Shown in pieces: positions 43,863-51,921 of a stretch of 64,000 bases of DNA (its first letter is position 1; each line of letters begins with the position of its first letter). Below the pieces are notes generated by a model that was not told the origin of the DNA, did not search any database, and saw only the letters and a list, made by a program, of their open reading frames with translations. The DNA is taken from NCBI GenBank assembly GCA_028868535.1, contig JAGWUH010000008.1, forward strand, positions 1 to 64,000, read 5' to 3'. The DNA comes from Sphingomonadales bacterium (GTDB taxonomy: Bacteria > Pseudomonadota > Alphaproteobacteria > Sphingomonadales > Sphingomonadaceae). Both the position numbers and the translations under genes were made by a program.

Positions 43863-45265
43863 TCGGGGACTTTCGGCTCCATCGCCATGTACTTGTCCAC
43901 CGCCTTGTTGAAATGGCGGATGCGGATTTCCTGATAGTCCCCAAGCGTAAGGCCGTGCTTGGCCGAGGCTTCGAGGCCTTCCTGCTGCAGGAACAGGTTG
44001 TCGGTATCCTGGTCGAGGATGCCGCCGAAACCGGGGTCCATGCCCTCGGCCTCGCAGAACGACTGCTCTGCCGTCAGGTGCACCGCCTCGGCCGTCGTCA
44101 CCGGCGTGCCGTCGGCGGGTTTCGGCCGCAGGAACAGCACTTCGTAGAGGCTCTCGCGGTGGTTGCGCGGGTTCGGGCGGAAGCGATAGACCATCGGCAG
44201 CGAGATGCCGGGGAACAGGAAGGTGTTGGGGAACACCGTGTAGCTGTAGCAGTCGAGGATCTCGGAGTCCGACAGGCCCGAGAGGTCGGTCTTGGTGGCC
44301 TGCTCGAAAAGGCCCCGGAACATGTCGGCCATCATCTGTCGCGCGGTGGCGCCTTCGGGCACCTTCGGCTTGTCGGTGACGATCGAGCTGTCGCCCACGG
44401 TGAACATGTCGAGCACGTCCTGCTCGCTGTACTTGCCCGCGTGCTCCGGGCTGACGACGCCGAGCGTGGAGATGAAGCGGTTCACGTGCTCGCCATAGGT
44501 ATCATACTGCGAGTTGACGTCGGCGTTGGTCGGCGAGACCTGCGGGTGCGTATCGGGGACGTGGTAGGCCTCCATGAAGGCCTCGATGTTGAGCTTCCAG
44601 TTCGACGGGATCGGCTTGGTCACGTGGCAGGTGATGTAGCGGTCTTCCAGCTTCCACGCCTCGATGTGGGCAAGCGCCTCGGGGCCGAGGTATTCGCGCA
44701 GCGTCGGCGCATCGGGGTCCATGTTGATCCAGACGAAGCCGCCCAGCAGCTCGACGCGGGCCTCGGGCAGCGACATCTCCTGCGGATCGATGTGCGGGAA
44801 GTCCCACGGGCACAGCATCTTGCGGTTGGTGCCGTCGGTGTTCCAGCTCCAGCCGTGGAAGCTGCACTTGAACTCGGTGGCGCTGCCCTCGGTGCCCGAA
44901 TGGCGCAGCTTGGTGCCGCGGTGCAGGCAGGCGTTGAAGAAGGCGCGGACCGATCGGTCCTCCTGGCGGGTGACGATGAAGCTGTAGGGGCCGATGTCGT
45001 AGACATAGTAGTCGCCGGCCTCGGGGATGTGCTCCTCGCGGCAGGCGAACTGCCAGGTGCGGGTCCACAGGCGCTTGAACTCTTCCTCGAACCAGTCCTG
45101 CGAAAGGTAGCGGGTGGTGTCGATATCCTCGGAGCCCAGGTACTGGTAGGATTCACTGGCGACCCATTCCGGGGCCTTGATCTTGTCCCGGGCGATGATC
45201 TCCTGTGTGGAGATCGCGGGATGGCGGGCTTCGCCGGGGCTCAGCTTGCCGGTTTCGACGTTCAT
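43838..45265 (-). CDS. Rieske aromatic-ring-hydroxylating oxygenase, alpha subunit (copy 2)
   Basis: A 475-residue oxygenase with Rieske ligands C113, H115, C134 and H137 (CLH and CSFH) and mononuclear iron ligands H235 and H240 with E232 before them (EAYHVPDTH). Similar along its whole length to copy 1 at 9.0-10.4 kb, including the rare ending block ILDQDTDNLFLQQEGLEAS. Its ATG overlaps the amidohydrolase stop (ATGA). No beta subunit is encoded. The ferredoxin across the divergent promoter may supply electrons. Substrate unknown. Confidence 0.92.
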   Translation of the reverse strand: MNVETGKLSPGEARHPAISTQEIIARDKIKAPEWVASESYQYLGSEDIDTTRYLSQDWFEEEFKRLWTRTWQFACREEHIPEAGDYYVYDIGPYSFIVTRQEDRSVRAFFNACLHRGTKLRHSGTEGSATEFKCSFHGWSWNTDGTNRKMLCPWDFPHIDPQEMSLPEARVELLGGFVWINMDPDAPTLREYLGPEALAHIEAWKLEDRYITCHVTKPIPSNWKLNIEAFMEAYHVPDTHPQVSPTNADVNSQYDTYGEHVNRFISTLGVVSPEHAGKYSEQDVLDMFTVGDSSIVTDKPKVPEGATARQMMADMFRGLFEQATKTDLSGLSDSEILDCYSYTVFPNTFLFPGISLPMVYRFRPNPRNHRESLYEVLFLRPKPADGTPVTTAEAVHLTAEQSFCEAEGMDPGFGGILDQDTDNLFLQQEGLEASAKHGLTLGDYQEIRIRHFNKAVDKYMAMEPKVPEWKNLQRR

Positions 45266-46542
45266 TGGGCGTACTCCGGGGTGCGGGTGGGGGCGGGAAC
45301 GGCGTCCTTGTGCAGGGCGCCGTCCTTGACGATCAGCAGCAGCTTCGACGGATCGAGCAGGAGCGCCGGATCGGCGAGCACGTCGCCATCGACCAGCACC
45401 ATGTCGGCGAGCTGGCCCGCTGCGATCGTGCCGAGTTCGCCTTCGGGGCGCATCGCCCGGCCGCCGTTGGCGGTGGCGCAGACCAGCGCTTCGGCGGCGC
45501 TGTAGCCGTAGTAGTGCATGAAGTGGCCGATGTCGCGGGCCTGCGTGCCCTGCGCGCTCCAGGCGAAGCCATAGTCGCCGCCGATCAGGTGGCGGACGCC
45601 GCGCTGGCGGAGCGCGGTATGGGTCTTGACCGATTCCTCGATCAGCGCCGGAATGCCCATCCATCCGGCGACCTCGGCGGTGATGCCCCACTGCGCGGCG
45701 CCGCCGCTGGCCATCTGGTGGAACAGGTCGATCGTCGGCACGACGACGATGCGGTCCTTCGCCGCCTCCATCATGTCGAGCAGTTCCTCGTCGGAAAACT
45801 CGCAGTGGAACAGGCCGTCGACACCGGCGCGGATGCAGTCCTTCGAACCCTGGATCGAGCGGGTGTGGGCGTTGACCTTGCGGCCGTAGGCGTGCGCGGT
45901 GCGCACCGCCATCTCGATCTCCTCGTAGGCCATCGGCGTGGTGTGGCCCGGGGTCGAGGGGTAGAACGGGTCGCCCGAGACATCGAGCTTGATGTTGTCG
46001 ATGCCCTCGCGGCAGTGCCAGCGCACCGCCTTGCGCATTTCCTCCGGCCCGTCGACCAGCGTCGATGGGCCGACGCGCGGGTTGTGATCGCGGCTCTCGT
46101 CGCCCATCGCGCCGGTGACGCTGATCTCCAGACCGCCGGCGCGGATGCGCGGGCCGGGGATGCGACCGGCATTGACCTCGTCGCGGACCGCCGCCGCCAG
46201 TCGCAGCTTGGCCTCGGAGGCGCCGTAGACGCTGGTGAAGCCGGCATCGATCAGCGCCCTGGCGCCGCGCGCGGCGGTGAACACCTGTGCCTCGGGCGTC
46301 GGCGTGATCAGGTTCTCGGTGGCGGTGACATTCTCGAACGAGAGATGGCCGTGGCCCTCGGTCATCCCCGGCATCAGGAACCGGCCCGCCGCGTCGATCG
46401 TGCGATCGGCGCCCGACGCGCCGCCGCTTCCCGCCGCCGATACCGAGACGATGCGGTGGCCTTCCACCAGCACGTCGCCGGCGAAGGGGGCCTTCCCGGT
46501 GCCATCGAACACCGAGGCATTGGCGATCAGGGTACGCGCCAC
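45262..46542 (-). CDS. Metal-dependent amidohydrolase, imidazolonepropionase/prolidase-like (copy 2)
   Basis: A 426-residue amidohydrolase. Metal-site residues H64 and H66 (GHGH), K185 (NIKLDVSGDP), H226 (NAHTRS), H246 and D323 (GGDYG) match copy 1 one for one. GTG start with GGGGAGA upstream. First gene of the longest minus-strand operon in the island (amidohydrolase, Rieske, SDR, two CoA-transferases, then LLM and hydrolase). A hydrolysable ring amide or lactone made or consumed by the Rieske enzyme is a reasonable guess; the order of the steps is unknown. Confidence 0.88.
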   Translation of the reverse strand: MARTLIANASVFDGTGKAPFAGDVLVEGHRIVSVSAAGSGGASGADRTIDAAGRFLMPGMTEGHGHLSFENVTATENLITPTPEAQVFTAARGARALIDAGFTSVYGASEAKLRLAAAVRDEVNAGRIPGPRIRAGGLEISVTGAMGDESRDHNPRVGPSTLVDGPEEMRKAVRWHCREGIDNIKLDVSGDPFYPSTPGHTTPMAYEEIEMAVRTAHAYGRKVNAHTRSIQGSKDCIRAGVDGLFHCEFSDEELLDMMEAAKDRIVVVPTIDLFHQMASGGAAQWGITAEVAGWMGIPALIEESVKTHTALRQRGVRHLIGGDYGFAWSAQGTQARDIGHFMHYYGYSAAEALVCATANGGRAMRPEGELGTIAAGQLADMVLVDGDVLADPALLLDPSKLLLIVKDGALHKDAVPAPTRTPEYAQ

Positions 46543-46864
46543 GTTCGTTCTCCCCTGCGTCGGTCTGCCGCCGGCGCCATAGGTTATCGGCCCCGCACTG
46601 TGCGCGCGGTTGCCCGGAGGGACAAGATAGGCCCGGCGACAGCCACCCCCAATGACTGAACGCGCCAAAACGGTAGGCTGTGGCTGTTGTCCATGGCGGC
46701 AAAGGGCAATCGCTGCCGCGCGAGGCGCCGCTGCCACGACAGTCAATTCAACCGGCCCTCGCGGGACGGGGCGGGCATTGCCAGCCGTGGCGGCGGGCGG
46801 ATAAGACGGCATGGACCGCACGCCAGGCGTGCACGCGAACAAGCATTGCGAAGAGGGATACGGG
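46543..46864. other. Divergent intergenic region between the amidohydrolase and ferredoxin operons
   Basis: This 322-base gap holds no convincing gene. It should contain both outward promoters of the island's main operons. Reading toward the amidohydrolase, TATCTT preceded by TTGGGG about 16 bases upstream is a weak -10/-35 candidate. Reading the other way nothing is certain. A perfect short palindrome lies near the ferredoxin end. A longer ferredoxin start at 46811 would shorten the gap. Confidence 0.5.
46818..46832. promoter_or_regulatory. 15-bp palindrome upstream of the ferredoxin gene
   Basis: GCACGCCAGGCGTGC has perfect 7-base arms around a central A, 33 bases before the ferredoxin start. 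It could be an operator for a regulator of the ferredoxin-P450 operon or a leader hairpin. No regulator gene lies next to it. Confidence 0.4.
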
Positions 46865-47197
46865 ATGGGCAATCTGAAGGTCACGATGACCGACACCGCC
46901 GGCAAGGTCCACGAGATCACCGACGTCGCCGAAGGGCAGAGCCTGATGGAGATCGGCAGGGCGCACGGCGTTGCCGGCATCTTCGGCGATTGCGGCGGCG
47001 GCTGCGCCTGCGCCACCTGCCACGTCTACATCGGCGAAGGCTGGGGGGAGAAAGTGGGCCAGCCCGACGACATCGAGTTCGCGATGCTCGACATGGTTTC
47101 CGACGTCGCGCGCGAGAACAGCCGCCTGGGCTGCCAGGTCAGGATGTCGCCCGAACTGGACGGCATCAGCGTGACAGTGGCGCCGACCGCGGCGTGA
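46865..47197 (+). CDS. Adrenodoxin-type [2Fe-2S] ferredoxin
   Basis: A 110-residue ferredoxin with cluster cysteines C43, C49, C52 and C90 (C-X5-C-X2-C then C after 37 residues), the vertebrate-type/adrenodoxin spacing used by bacterial P450 systems. It lies 125 bases before a P450 gene, to which it likely passes electrons, and could also serve the Rieske oxygenase. The start was chosen with GAGGGA just upstream; an ATG 54 bases earlier would add a poorly conserved tail. No ferredoxin reductase is encoded nearby. Confidence 0.9.
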   Translation: MGNLKVTMTDTAGKVHEITDVAEGQSLMEIGRAHGVAGIFGDCGGGCACATCHVYIGEGWGEKVGQPDDIEFAMLDMVSDVARENSRLGCQVRMSPELDGISVTVAPTAA

Positions 47198-47322
47198 TCC
47201 CGGCGCCGGTTGCCGCGGCAGGCAATCGGGGCTTCGAGGGCAGGCATGGCAGGCCCGCCCGTCGCCGCGGCACAAGGCCGTGACGACATTTCGGCCATTC
47301 ACCGTTCGAGAGGAATTGCGCC

Positions 47323-48648
47323 ATGGCTGCGCCGGCGATCGACAAGGACGCTCCCAAGATTTGCCCGGTGAAGCCGGGCGACCCGAATTACCTGGACGAG
47401 GCCTCGCTGGTCTACGAGGACATCCTCGCGAACCCCGAGCCCTATTACGAGGCGATGCGCGAGCACGATCCCGTGCACTACGACAAGAAGCTGCAGATGT
47501 GGCTGATCACGCGCTATGAGGACCTGCAGACGGTCAACGCCGATCCGAACCTCTACGCCGTCGGCGCCGGTTATCGCGAGCAGTATTCGAAGGGCTTCTT
47601 CGAGGAGTTCAAGGCGATCCTCGAAAAGGACGGCGGCGGCTTCTTTCCCGACGCGATCATGTCCGAGCCGCCTTATCACACCCGCATTCGCCGGCTGATC
47701 GAGGGCACGTTCACCGCGCACAAGGTCAAGGAACTGGAAGGCCGCATCCGCAAGGTCGTGGTGGACCTCATCGACAGCTTTGCCGGGAACGGCTCGTGCG
47801 ACGCGGTGCGCGACTTCGCGATCCCGGTGACGATCCACGTGATCTGCGAGCAGCTCGGCATCTCGCTCTACGACGCCAAGAAGATCTCGCGCTGGTCGGA
47901 GGCGGTGACCGCGCAGATCGGGCGGATGCAGAACCGCGAGCAGATGATCGAGAATGCCAGGCATATCTGCGAGTTGCAGAAGTATCTTATCAACGAGATG
48001 AAGGATCGGGAGGCGAACCCGAAGAACGACCTGATCTCGGGAATCGTCCACGCCAGCGTCACGCACGAAGACGGCACGGTGGAGAAGCTGACCTTCGAGG
48101 AGGCGGTCTCGATTGTCCGCGCGGTTCTGATCGCCGGCAACGACACCACGGCGACGGCGCTCGGCAACCTCGCCTACCTGCTGGCGACGCGGCCCGACCT
48201 GGCCGAGGCGCTGTACGAGAACGTCGACGATGATCGTTTCGTCACGCGGTTCGTCGAGGAGCACCTGCGGCGGATGCCGCCGATCCGAGGCCTCTCACGC
48301 CTGACGATGGAAGACACCGTGCTCAACGGCAAGCACCTGCCGAAGGGCTCGCACCTGCTCAACGTCTACGGCTCGGGCAATCACGATCCGCAGCAGTTCC
48401 CCGATCCGCTCGAATTCAAGATGGACCGGCCCAACCTCGGCCGCCACGTCGTGTTCGGCGGCGGCGTCCACCGCTGCATCGGCCTGGCGCTGGCGCGCAT
48501 GGAAGTGAAGATCGTCGCGCAGGAGCTGATCCGGCGGGTCAAGGACCTGCGGCTGGCGATCGATCCCGGGGATATTCGCTACATGCCGACCGTGGCCACC
48601 CAGACGATCGCCAACCTGCCGGTGACGTTCTCGCGGCGCGAAGGCTAG
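47323..48648 (+). CDS. Cytochrome P450
   Basis: A 441-residue soluble bacterial P450. The I-helix oxygen motif AGNDTT is near residue 273, the ExxR pair is in EEHLRR near residue 308, and the haem loop FGGGVHRCIG carries the ligand C385. There is no membrane anchor, as usual for bacterial class I enzymes using ferredoxin. It probably hydroxylates the island's hydrophobic substrate. An SDR gene starts three bases after its stop, so alcohol oxidation can follow at once. Confidence 0.93.
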   Translation: MAAPAIDKDAPKICPVKPGDPNYLDEASLVYEDILANPEPYYEAMREHDPVHYDKKLQMWLITRYEDLQTVNADPNLYAVGAGYREQYSKGFFEEFKAILEKDGGGFFPDAIMSEPPYHTRIRRLIEGTFTAHKVKELEGRIRKVVVDLIDSFAGNGSCDAVRDFAIPVTIHVICEQLGISLYDAKKISRWSEAVTAQIGRMQNREQMIENARHICELQKYLINEMKDREANPKNDLISGIVHASVTHEDGTVEKLTFEEAVSIVRAVLIAGNDTTATALGNLAYLLATRPDLAEALYENVDDDRFVTRFVEEHLRRMPPIRGLSRLTMEDTVLNGKHLPKGSHLLNVYGSGNHDPQQFPDPLEFKMDRPNLGRHVVFGGGVHRCIGLALARMEVKIVAQELIRRVKDLRLAIDPGDIRYMPTVATQTIANLPVTFSRREG

Positions 48649-48651
48649 GCC

Positions 48652-49497
48652 TTGGCGGGAGAACTGGCAGGCAAGGTCGCGCTCGTCACCGGCGGCGCCG
48701 GCGGCATCGGCAAGGCCACGGTCGAGCTGTTCGCGGCCGAGGGCGCCCGGGTGGTGATCGCGGACGTCAACGATGCGGCCGGCGATGCGCTGGCCGCGGC
48801 GCTGGGCGATGCGGCGGTGTACCAGCGCACCGACGTTTCCGACCGTGCGGCGATCCAGGCCGCGGTGGACTGCGCGGTGGCGGAATTCGGCGCGCTGGAC
48901 ATCATGGTCAACAATGCCGGCATCTCGTGCCAGGCCTATCCCGACTTCCTCGACGACCGGCTCGATGATTTCGACCGGGTGATGCACGTCAACCTGCTTG
49001 GCCCGATGCTGGGCACGCAGTTCGCGGCGCGACAGATGAAGGCGCAAGGCACCGGCGGCGCGATCATCAACACCGCCTCGATCGCCGGCACGCTGGCCGG
49101 GCAGGCGATGATGACCTATCGCGCCGGCAAGGCGGCGCTGATCCAGTTCAGCAAGTCGGCGGCGATCGACCTGGGCAAGCACGGCATCCGCGTCAATTGC
49201 CTGGTGCCGGGGCACATCCGGACGCCGATGAGCTCGTTCCAGCAGGGCGCGAGCGCGGAGACCGTGGCGCGGCTGGAAGCGGCGATCAACGAGATCTACC
49301 TGTCGAACCAGGTGCTCAAGCGCCGGGGCGAGCCCGAGGACTGCGCCTATGCCGCGCTGATGCTGTGCAGCCCGCGCGCGGTCCACATGACCGGGGTGGT
49401 GCTGCCGGTCGAGGGCGGGGTGACGGCGGGCGATCCGGTCAACCACCTTGCCGACATCGTCGCCGCGCGCCGCGCGATCCTCGGCGAGGGAACCTGA
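48652..49497 (+). CDS. SDR-family oxidoreductase
   Basis: A 281-residue classical SDR with VTGGAGGIG at the start, NNAG near residue 87, Ser in TASIAG and Tyr/Lys in TYRAGK. TTG start immediately after the P450 stop; the spacing implies coupled translation. Slightly longer than usual at the C-terminus. It would oxidise the alcohol formed by the P450. Confidence 0.85.
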   Translation: MAGELAGKVALVTGGAGGIGKATVELFAAEGARVVIADVNDAAGDALAAALGDAAVYQRTDVSDRAAIQAAVDCAVAEFGALDIMVNNAGISCQAYPDFLDDRLDDFDRVMHVNLLGPMLGTQFAARQMKAQGTGGAIINTASIAGTLAGQAMMTYRAGKAALIQFSKSAAIDLGKHGIRVNCLVPGHIRTPMSSFQQGASAETVARLEAAINEIYLSNQVLKRRGEPEDCAYAALMLCSPRAVHMTGVVLPVEGGVTAGDPVNHLADIVAARRAILGEGT

Positions 49498-49567
49498 TTT
49501 TGGAATGGGACCGGGTCGTCTCGAGGGAAGGACGGACCGGTTCCGGATACGCAAGGGAGGAGAGACC

Positions 49568-51823
49568 ATGCGCAAGTTGATGACGGCGGTGCTGCTGGGC
49601 GGCACCGCGATGACAGGGTTGCCCGCGTTCGCGCAGGACAGGCCGGCGGACGCGGCAAGCGGCGATATCATCGTCACCGCGCGCCGGCAGAACGAGAACC
49701 TCGAGCGGGTGCCGGCAGCCATCACCGCGTTCAGCGCCGCCAACCTCGAGGCGCGCAGCGTGCGCTCCGATTCCGATCTGCAGGCGGCAACGCCGGGCCT
49801 GACCATCCGCCAGACCCAAGGCAACAACTCGCTCACCTATTCGATCCGCGGCCAGACTGCCGACACGTTCTCGGGCACGCCTTCGGCGGTGATCGCCTAC
49901 CTGAACGAAGTGCCGCTGACGATCGCCAGTGCCTCGTCGTTCTACGATCTCGAATCGGTGCAGGTGCTGAAAGGCCCGCAGGGCACGCTGTTCGGCCGCA
50001 ACGCCACCGGCGGCGCCGTGCTGTTCACCAGCGCCAAGCCGACCGACAAGCTGGAGGCGCGGATCACCGGCCGCTTCGGCAACCTGGCGCTGCGCGAGGG
50101 CGAGGGCATGATCAACCTGCCGCTGAGCGGGGACAAGGCGATGCTGCGCGTCGCCTTCGACATCCTGCGCAAGGACGGCTACATCCACAACGTCTTCAAC
50201 AACCAGACGCTGGGCAACCAGGAGCGCAACTCGGCGCGCGCCTCGCTGACGCTGAAGCCGGCGGACGGCATCGTCAACACCACCGTGTTCCAGTACGAGG
50301 GGGTCGACGGCACCAACACCGGCGCATCCTATGCCTGGTCGATCTATGGCTGCGGCCGGTTCAACGGGTTCGCGCTGAACTGCAACTCGTCGTTCCTGAT
50401 CCCCTACCTGGCGGCGCAGAAGACGCTGGGCCTCTACCAGACCAACCACCCGGGCGATGCCCGCCACCACGGCTTCTCGTGGCAACTGTCGAACACCACC
50501 AGCTATGCCGCCGGCGACAACCTGACGGTGAAGAACATCTTCGGCGCCAGCCGGGCGCGGGTGAATTCGGTGCAGCCGCAGCTCGGCGTGCCTTACGTGA
50601 CGATCGCGACCTACGACCAGAAGACCGGCAACACCGGCAACAATCTCGAGGTGAAGACGATCAGCGAGGAACTGCAGCTCCAGGGCAAGGCGCTCGACGG
50701 CCGGCTGAACTATACCGCCGGCGTCTACTTCCAGTGGCAGGCCACCGACACGATCTGGCCGCAGACCTACTTCCTCAACCCGCCCTATCCGCCGACCTTC
50801 GGCACCTGCACCGCCGGCGCCTGCGTCACCAGCGCGTTCCGCACGCACGACCAGACCAGCGCGGTCTATGCGCAGGCGACCTACGCGTTGACCGATGCGC
50901 TGAAGGTCACCGGCGGCGTCCGCTACACGTGGGACAAGATCAAGTTCTCGCAGCTCAACGTCGCCGACAATCCGTTCTACGGCACGTTCCCGGACGAAAG
51001 CCGCACGTTCCACGATCCGTCGTGGGAAGTCGGCCTCGAATACCAGGCGACCCCGGAGCTGTTCGCCTATGTCAAAACGCGCGGCTCGTTCCGCGCCGGG
51101 GGCTTCAACGGCGCCGCCGTGCCGCTGAACATTCCGGCGGTGCAGGGCGGCAACCAGTTCAACGCCGAGCACACGCAGGACATCGAGGGCGGCATCAAGT
51201 ATCGCGGCGAGATCGCGGGCGTGCGCACCACGATCAACATCGATGCGTTCAACCAGTGGGTGCAGGACGTCCAGCGCGTCGAGTTCCCGCCGCCGGCGGC
51301 GGTGACGGTGAACGTGCCGTCGCAGATCGTCACCGGCATCGAGGGCGAGGCCAGCTTCCGCCTGTCGGACATGGTGGAGGTCGGCTGGCAGGGGGCCTAT
51401 GTCGATGCGCGCTACACGAACGGCAACGTCACCATCAAGGGCGTGCCGTATCTCTACGGCCCGGTCGCGGACACGCCGAAGTGGTCGGGCACGCTGTGGG
51501 CGCAGCTCAACCTGCCGATGCCCGCATCGCTGGGTGAAGTCAGCCTGCGCGCCGATCTCTACGGCCAGACCGGGCAGTACTTCTCCAACGCCTCGTCGAG
51601 CCTGGTGCCCAAGACGTTCCTGCCCGGTTATGCGCTGCTCAACGGCCGGATCAGCTGGAACCACGTGATGCAGTCGGGGCTGTCGCTGGCGGTGTTCTCC
51701 CGCAACCTCGGCAATCGCGGCTACTTCGTCGGCGGGATGCCGCTGGGTGCGGCGCTCGGCCACAACGCCGCCGCCGTGGGTGAGCCGCGGACCTATGGCG
51801 TGGAGGCCAGCTACCGGTTCTGA
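49568..51823 (+). CDS. TonB-dependent outer-membrane receptor
   Basis: A 751-residue receptor with a signal peptide (cleaved near AFAQD), the TonB-box-like DIIVTARR, the plug domain with SIRGQT and YDLESVQVLKGPQGTLFGRNATGG, and the beta-barrel ending in aromatic YRF. This is the sphingomonad type expanded for uptake of hydrophobic compounds rather than only siderophores. A strong GGGAGGAGAG ribosome site precedes the ATG. Downstream of the P450-SDR genes and closed by a hairpin, so probably the last gene of that operon. Confidence 0.93.
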   Translation: MRKLMTAVLLGGTAMTGLPAFAQDRPADAASGDIIVTARRQNENLERVPAAITAFSAANLEARSVRSDSDLQAATPGLTIRQTQGNNSLTYSIRGQTADTFSGTPSAVIAYLNEVPLTIASASSFYDLESVQVLKGPQGTLFGRNATGGAVLFTSAKPTDKLEARITGRFGNLALREGEGMINLPLSGDKAMLRVAFDILRKDGYIHNVFNNQTLGNQERNSARASLTLKPADGIVNTTVFQYEGVDGTNTGASYAWSIYGCGRFNGFALNCNSSFLIPYLAAQKTLGLYQTNHPGDARHHGFSWQLSNTTSYAAGDNLTVKNIFGASRARVNSVQPQLGVPYVTIATYDQKTGNTGNNLEVKTISEELQLQGKALDGRLNYTAGVYFQWQATDTIWPQTYFLNPPYPPTFGTCTAGACVTSAFRTHDQTSAVYAQATYALTDALKVTGGVRYTWDKIKFSQLNVADNPFYGTFPDESRTFHDPSWEVGLEYQATPELFAYVKTRGSFRAGGFNGAAVPLNIPAVQGGNQFNAEHTQDIEGGIKYRGEIAGVRTTINIDAFNQWVQDVQRVEFPPPAAVTVNVPSQIVTGIEGEASFRLSDMVEVGWQGAYVDARYTNGNVTIKGVPYLYGPVADTPKWSGTLWAQLNLPMPASLGEVSLRADLYGQTGQYFSNASSSLVPKTFLPGYALLNGRISWNHVMQSGLSLAVFSRNLGNRGYFVGGMPLGAALGHNAAAVGEPRTYGVEASYRF

Positions 51824-51845
51824 TTCCATCGGCCAGACGATCCCC

Positions 51846-51881
51846 GAACGGGCGCGCGGGCACATGCTTGCGCGCCCGTTC
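51846..51881 (+). terminator. 12-bp inverted repeat after the TonB receptor gene
   Basis: GAACGGGCGCGC and GCGCGCCCGTTC are perfect arms with a 12-base loop, 22 bases after the stop codon. GC-rich and followed by TAGATAGT rather than a pure U-tract. It should work as a terminator of moderate strength. Confidence 0.7.
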
Positions 51882-51883
51882 TA

Positions 51884-51899
51884 GATAGTGCTTACTATC
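51884..51899. promoter_or_regulatory. Palindromic operator candidate upstream of the 352-residue unknown gene
   Basis: GATAGTGCTTACTATC has 6-base perfect arms around GCTT and lies 22 bases before the next start codon, in the promoter position and out of the coding region. Its size fits a TetR- or GntR-type operator. The next gene starts with its own GGGAGAG ribosome site. Confidence 0.5.
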
Positions 51900-51921
51900 G
51901 AAAACCTGTGGGAGAGATTCG

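Noticed and set aside
43838..46702. A single 954-residue amidohydrolase-Rieske fusion
   Set aside because: The two domains are in different frames; the amidohydrolase stops with TGA overlapping the Rieske ATG, so they are separate genes.
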